Of a stretch of DNA of 64,000 nucleotides, positions 60,352 through 64,000 are shown piece by piece. The translations under genes and the position numbers were made by a program. The DNA is taken from assembly GCF_001686985.1 (NCBI RefSeq), contig NZ_CP015318.1, positions 6,012,001-6,076,000 on the forward strand. Reading direction: 5' to 3'. Position 1 is the stretch's first letter. Each line of letters starts with the position of its first letter. This stretch comes from Mesorhizobium amorphae CCNWGS0123. GTDB lineage: Bacteria; Pseudomonadota; Alphaproteobacteria; Rhizobiales; Rhizobiaceae. The notes under the pieces are model-generated. The model saw only the letters and a program-made list of their open reading frames with translations. It was not told where the DNA came from and did not search any database.

Positions 60352-63300
60352 ATTTCTCGGCGCCGTTCATCGCCCGTCCGGTGGCGACCACCTTGCTGAC
60401 GCTCGGCCTCGCCGCCGCGGGCCTGCTGGCTTACTTCCATCTGCCGGTCTCGCCGCTGCCGCAGGTCGATTTCCCGACCATCTCGGTGCAGGCCTCGATG
60501 GCCGGCGCCAGTCCGGAGGCGATGGCCGCCGACGTCGCCTCGCCGCTCGAACGCCATCTCGGGCAGATCGCCGACGTGACCGAAATGACCTCGCGCAGCA
60601 GCACCGGCACCACCAACATCGTGCTGCAATTCAGCCTCGACCGCGACATCGACGGCGCCGCCCGCGACGTCCAGGCCGCCATCAACGCGGCGCGCGCCGA
60701 CCTGCCGTCGGACCTGCACAGCAATCCGCGCTACCGCAAGTACAATCCGGCCGATGCGCCGATCATGATCCTGGCGCTCACCTCGCGCACGCTGACACCC
60801 GGCCAGCTCTACGACACCGCAGCCACGGTGCTGCAGCAGAAGCTGTCGCAGGTCGAAGGCGTCGGCAATGTCGATCTCGGCGGCAGCTCGCTGCCGGCCG
60901 TGCGCATCGAGCTCAACCCGGGCGCGCTGTTCAATTACGGCATCGGTCTGGAAGACGTGCGCGCCGCCATCGCTTCGGCCAACGCGCACAGCCCGAAGGG
61001 CGACATCGACGACGGCGCGCGGCGCTACCAGCTTTACACCAACGACCAGGCGAGCCACGCCGCCGACTATCGCGACCTGGTGATCGCCTGGCGCAACGGC
61101 GCCGCCGTGCGGCTGCGCGATCTCGCCGATGTCGAGGATTCGGTCGAGGATGTCCGTAATCTCGGCCTCGCCAATGGCGTGCCCGCGGTGCTTCTCGTGC
61201 TCTACCGCGAACCGAACGCCAACATCATCGACACCGTCGACCGGGTGCGCGCGGTCATTCCGCAGCTCGAGGCGTCCATTCCGGCCGACGCGCATCTGTC
61301 GGTAAGCAGCGACAGCAGCACGACGATCCGTGCGTCGCTGTCCGACACCGGCATGACCCTGGCGCTCGCCATCGTCCTGGTCGTGCTCGTCGTGTTCTGT
61401 TTCCTGCGCGACTGGCGGGCGGCGCTCATCCCGAGCGTCGCGGTGCCCTTCTCGCTGCTCGGCACTTTCGGCGCCATGTACCTGCTGGGCTATACGCTCG
61501 ACAATCTGTCACTGATGGCCCTGACCATCGCCACCGGCTTCGTCGTCGACGACGCCATCGTCGTCCTCGAAAACATCATGCGCCATGTCGAAGACGGCAT
61601 GCCGCGCCGGCAGGCGGCGCTGCTCGGCGCCCGCGAGGTCAGCTTCACGGTGCTGTCGATGAGCGTGTCGCTGATCGCCGTCTTCCTGCCGATCCTCTTG
61701 ATGGGCGGCATCCTCGGCCGGCTGTTCCAGGAATTCGCGGTGACGCTGTCGCTGGCGATCGTCATCTCGCTCGTGCTCTCGCTCACCACCACACCGATGA
61801 TGTGCGCGCATTTCCTGCGCCCGCCGCAGACACGCCGGTCGCTGCTCGCCCGCTTCGGCGAGGGCGCGTTCGAGCAACTGCGCCGTGGCTATGGACGCTC
61901 GCTTGCCTGGGCGCTCGACAATGCCGCGATCGTGCTGGTCATTCTCATCGGTGCGATCGCCCTCAACGTCTATCTCTACGTCGTGGTGCCGAAGGGCTTC
62001 TTCCCGCAGGAAGACACCGGCGAACTGGTCGGCGGCATCCGCGCCGACCAGAGCATTTCCTTCCAGCTGATGCGGCAGAAACTGACCGAACTGCAGTCGA
62101 TCGTCCGGAGCGATCCGGCGGTGGCCAATGTGGTGGGCTTCATCGGCGGCCGGCAGACCAATTCCGGCTTCGTCTACGTCACCTTGAAGCCCCAGGCCGA
62201 GCGGGCTCCGCTGCAGGCCGTGGTGACGCGTCTGCGCGCAGCACTCCAGCAGGTGCCGGGCGCCCAGCTGTTCCTGTTCCCGCGGCAGGAGATAAGGGTC
62301 GGCGCGCGCCAGAGCCTCGCCACCTATCAGTATTCGCTGCAGGCGGACTCGATCGCCGAACTCGACGCGTGGGCGCCCAAACTGCTCGACGCGCTGAAGC
62401 AGGCGCCGGAGCTCGCCGACGTCAATTCCGACCGCGACGAGGCAGGCCTGGAGACCAATTTGTCGATCGACCGCGAAAGTGCCGCCCGGCTCGGTGTCAG
62501 CACCTCGGCCATCGACAACACGCTCTACGACGCGTTCGGCCAGCGCCAGGTGTCGACGATCTTCAATCCGCTCAACCAGTACGAAGTCGTCATGGAGCTG
62601 GCGCCGCGCTATCTGCAGGATCCGTCGGCGCTGTCGCGCATCTATGTCAGCACCTCGGGTGCCGCCGCCAGCGGCACCCAGCGCACCAATGCGCTGGCCG
62701 GCATGGTGACGGCCGCCGCCAACACGCCGGCTTCCGCCGCATCACTTGCCGCCAGCGCATCCGTCCGCAACCAGGCCATCAACGCCATCGCCGCCATCGG
62801 CCATTCCAGTGCCTCGAGCGGTGCGGCGGTCAGCACCGCGCAGGAGCACATGGTGCCGCTGTCGGCCTTCAGCCACTACGCACCCGCCACCATGCCGCTG
62901 TCGATCAGCCACCAGGGCCATTTCGTCACCACGACGATTTCCTTCAACCTGGCCGAAGGCGCTTCGCTGGGCGATGCCACCGCGGCGATCGACCGGGCGA
63001 TGGCGACCCTCAAAATGCCGGAATCCATCCATGGCGCGCTTGCCGGAACCGCGCTGGCCTTCCGCTCGGCGCTGACCAACGAGCTGCTGCTGGTCGCCGC
63101 CGCTTTAGCCACCATCTACATCGTGCTCGGCATGCTCTACGAAAGCTACATCCATCCGATCACGATCCTGTCGACGCTGCCCTCGGCCGGACTTGGCGCG
63201 CTGCTTGCGCTTGAACTCACCGGGATGGATTTCAGCGTCATGTCGCTGATCGGCATCATCCTTTTGATCGGCATCGTCAAGAAGAACGCCATCATGATGA

Positions 63301-63623
63301 TCGATGTCGCGCTGCAGACCGAGCGCAAGGAGGGTGCCGCACCGCGCGAAGCCATCTACAGGGCGTGTCTGACGCGTTTCCGGCCGATCATGATGACGAC
63401 CTTCGCCGCCCTCCTCGGCGCGCTGCCGCTGGCGCTCGAAACCGGTACCGGCGCGGAGATCAGGCAGCCGCTCGGCACGGCAATCGTCGGTGGCCTGATC
63501 GTCGCCCAGATGCTGACGCTCTACACGACGCCGGTCGTCTATCTCTGCCTCGATCGCCTGCGTCTGTCGGCGGCACGCCGGCCACTGTGCAAACAGCCGG
63601 GATTCGCGCCGATGCGAACTTGA
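60348..63623 (+). CDS. mdtC: RND efflux permease (MdtC-like)
   Basis: A 1091-residue permease starting at a GTG that overlaps the mdtB stop (GTGA). FSAPFIARPVATTLLTLGLAAAG is the N-terminal helix, GFVVDDAIVVLENIM carries the proton-relay Asp pair, and GIVKKNAIMMIDVAL the closing motif. It is about 50 residues longer than usual; the surplus is an Ala/Ser-rich segment around residues 770-835 (nucleotides ~62655-62855) in the second periplasmic loop. No outer-membrane channel gene follows in the window. Confidence 0.94.
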   Translation: MNFSAPFIARPVATTLLTLGLAAAGLLAYFHLPVSPLPQVDFPTISVQASMAGASPEAMAADVASPLERHLGQIADVTEMTSRSSTGTTNIVLQFSLDRDIDGAARDVQAAINAARADLPSDLHSNPRYRKYNPADAPIMILALTSRTLTPGQLYDTAATVLQQKLSQVEGVGNVDLGGSSLPAVRIELNPGALFNYGIGLEDVRAAIASANAHSPKGDIDDGARRYQLYTNDQASHAADYRDLVIAWRNGAAVRLRDLADVEDSVEDVRNLGLANGVPAVLLVLYREPNANIIDTVDRVRAVIPQLEASIPADAHLSVSSDSSTTIRASLSDTGMTLALAIVLVVLVVFCFLRDWRAALIPSVAVPFSLLGTFGAMYLLGYTLDNLSLMALTIATGFVVDDAIVVLENIMRHVEDGMPRRQAALLGAREVSFTVLSMSVSLIAVFLPILLMGGILGRLFQEFAVTLSLAIVISLVLSLTTTPMMCAHFLRPPQTRRSLLARFGEGAFEQLRRGYGRSLAWALDNAAIVLVILIGAIALNVYLYVVVPKGFFPQEDTGELVGGIRADQSISFQLMRQKLTELQSIVRSDPAVANVVGFIGGRQTNSGFVYVTLKPQAERAPLQAVVTRLRAALQQVPGAQLFLFPRQEIRVGARQSLATYQYSLQADSIAELDAWAPKLLDALKQAPELADVNSDRDEAGLETNLSIDRESAARLGVSTSAIDNTLYDAFGQRQVSTIFNPLNQYEVVMELAPRYLQDPSALSRIYVSTSGAAASGTQRTNALAGMVTAAANTPASAASLAASASVRNQAINAIAAIGHSSASSGAAVSTAQEHMVPLSAFSHYAPATMPLSISHQGHFVTTTISFNLAEGASLGDATAAIDRAMATLKMPESIHGALAGTALAFRSALTNELLLVAAALATIYIVLGMLYESYIHPITILSTLPSAGLGALLALELTGMDFSVMSLIGIILLIGIVKKNAIMMIDVALQTERKEGAAPREAIYRACLTRFRPIMMTTFAALLGALPLALETGTGAEIRQPLGTAIVGGLIVAQMLTLYTTPVVYLCLDRLRLSAARRPLCKQPGFAPMRT

Positions 63624-63731
63624 TGGTGCCGGATATTCCTTGACGATTGCGCTCATCTGCCCCGTGAGGCGGTGAACTGTATCCATCGCCTCACGGATAT
63701 GACCCCTTGCCGCTGCGCAAGAACCTGTTCG

Positions 63732-63983
63732 TCAAAGCATGAAAACTCCCCGCAGCCAGGCGAAGAAACCGAACTTCCCGGACACTGCCGCGCGGACGCG
63801 CGTCGCCGCCCATCGAGCCGGCATCGTCGCGCCGACATGGCAATGGCAGACGATTTCGTGCAACTGCCAATCGGTCAGTTCGAAGAAGCGCTTGGCTTCA
63901 CCGTAAGTATCCTCCTTCAGGCCTTGCGCGCGAAAGATCGGATCCTCGAATGCCACGGTGATGGGTGAGCCCGCGGAACGCAT
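63732..63983 (-). CDS. short hypothetical protein
   Basis: An 83-residue frame on the minus strand with GGAGG about 11 bases before its ATG. The composition is plausible (VAFEDPIFRAQGLKEDTYGEAKRFFELTDWQLHEIVCHCHVG) and it ends in a hydrophobic FFAWLRGVFML. A Cys/His cluster (CHCH) is visible. I recognise no family, and an overlapping plus-strand frame weakens the case. It could also be the end of a longer gene that starts beyond the window. Confidence 0.4.
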   Translation of the reverse strand: MRSAGSPITVAFEDPIFRAQGLKEDTYGEAKRFFELTDWQLHEIVCHCHVGATMPARWAATRVRAAVSGKFGFFAWLRGVFML

Positions 63984-64000
63984 TCTGTCGCGAACCTCCG

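Noticed and set aside
1..64000. CRISPR arrays, rRNA genes and insertion sequences
   Set aside because: I found no regularly spaced repeats of CRISPR type, no rRNA sequence, and no transposase; the serine recombinase at 46255 is the only transposon-like gene.

Overview
This window is a 64 kb piece of a GC-rich alphaproteobacterial chromosome, most likely Rhizobiales and probably Mesorhizobium or a close relative. The evidence is a soxBDAG sarcosine oxidase operon, tandem DUF992 proteins, a rhizobial-style S21 protein, a DUF1127 protein, and the characteristic small proteins between the larger genes. The genus is inferred from gene content; no 16S gene is present.

Layout. (1) 1-2570: the 3' part of an RND efflux permease. 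(2) 2572-8979: a divergent acyl-CoA catabolic cluster (quinone oxidoreductase-like MDR, acyl-CoA dehydrogenase, two SDRs, MaoC hydratase, ACAD10/11-type phosphotransferase) ending in a TetR regulator. (3) 9268-9877: two small proteins behind a set of GTAC palindromes. (4) 9935-15501: a sarcosine oxidase operon (soxB, a DUF2511-like gene, soxD, soxA, soxG). (5) 15765-21313: an SDR, a SET-domain protein, rpsU with its terminator, a TPR lipoprotein, two DUF992 proteins and an MFS exporter. (6) 21322-25215: coaBC carrying an unusual N-terminal ribbon-helix-helix domain, then ubiB and ubiE. (7) 25351-36411: nucleoside uptake and salvage (add, upp, deoA, punA, cdd, a BMP-type ABC importer with its binding protein), with slyX and a few small genes among them. 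(8) 36655-38154: membrane proteins of unknown function. (9) 38155-38244: tRNA-Ser(GGA).

The tRNA-Ser 3' end is an integration hot spot. A copy of its last 14-17 bases recurs at 51307-51320 and at 54384-54400, so two integrated elements appear to lie in tandem. Element 1 (38245-51320) looks like a phage-satellite or P4-like island: an AlpA-type regulator, a VapE-type primase/ATPase, an iteron-like repeat block after vapE, and a tyrosine integrase at the far end. Between vapE and the integrase it carries anti-phage-type cargo: a DUF262 protein and HEPN nuclease pair, a TIR protein, a serine recombinase and an OLD-like AAA/TOPRIM nuclease. Element 2 (51321-54400) is a decayed remnant. It keeps only the N-terminus of a second integrase, an A/T-rich membrane-anchored unknown protein, an Abi-alpha (DUF4393)-like protein and a Rap1a/Tai-type immunity protein. 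These tandem defence-carrying islands are the most interesting part of the window.

After the islands (54610-63623) the chromosome resumes with a DUF1127 protein and a MarR repressor. The repressor is divergent from an mdtA-mdtB-mdtC type RND efflux operon, and a strong palindromic operator lies between them. A short unrecognised gene on the minus strand closes the window.
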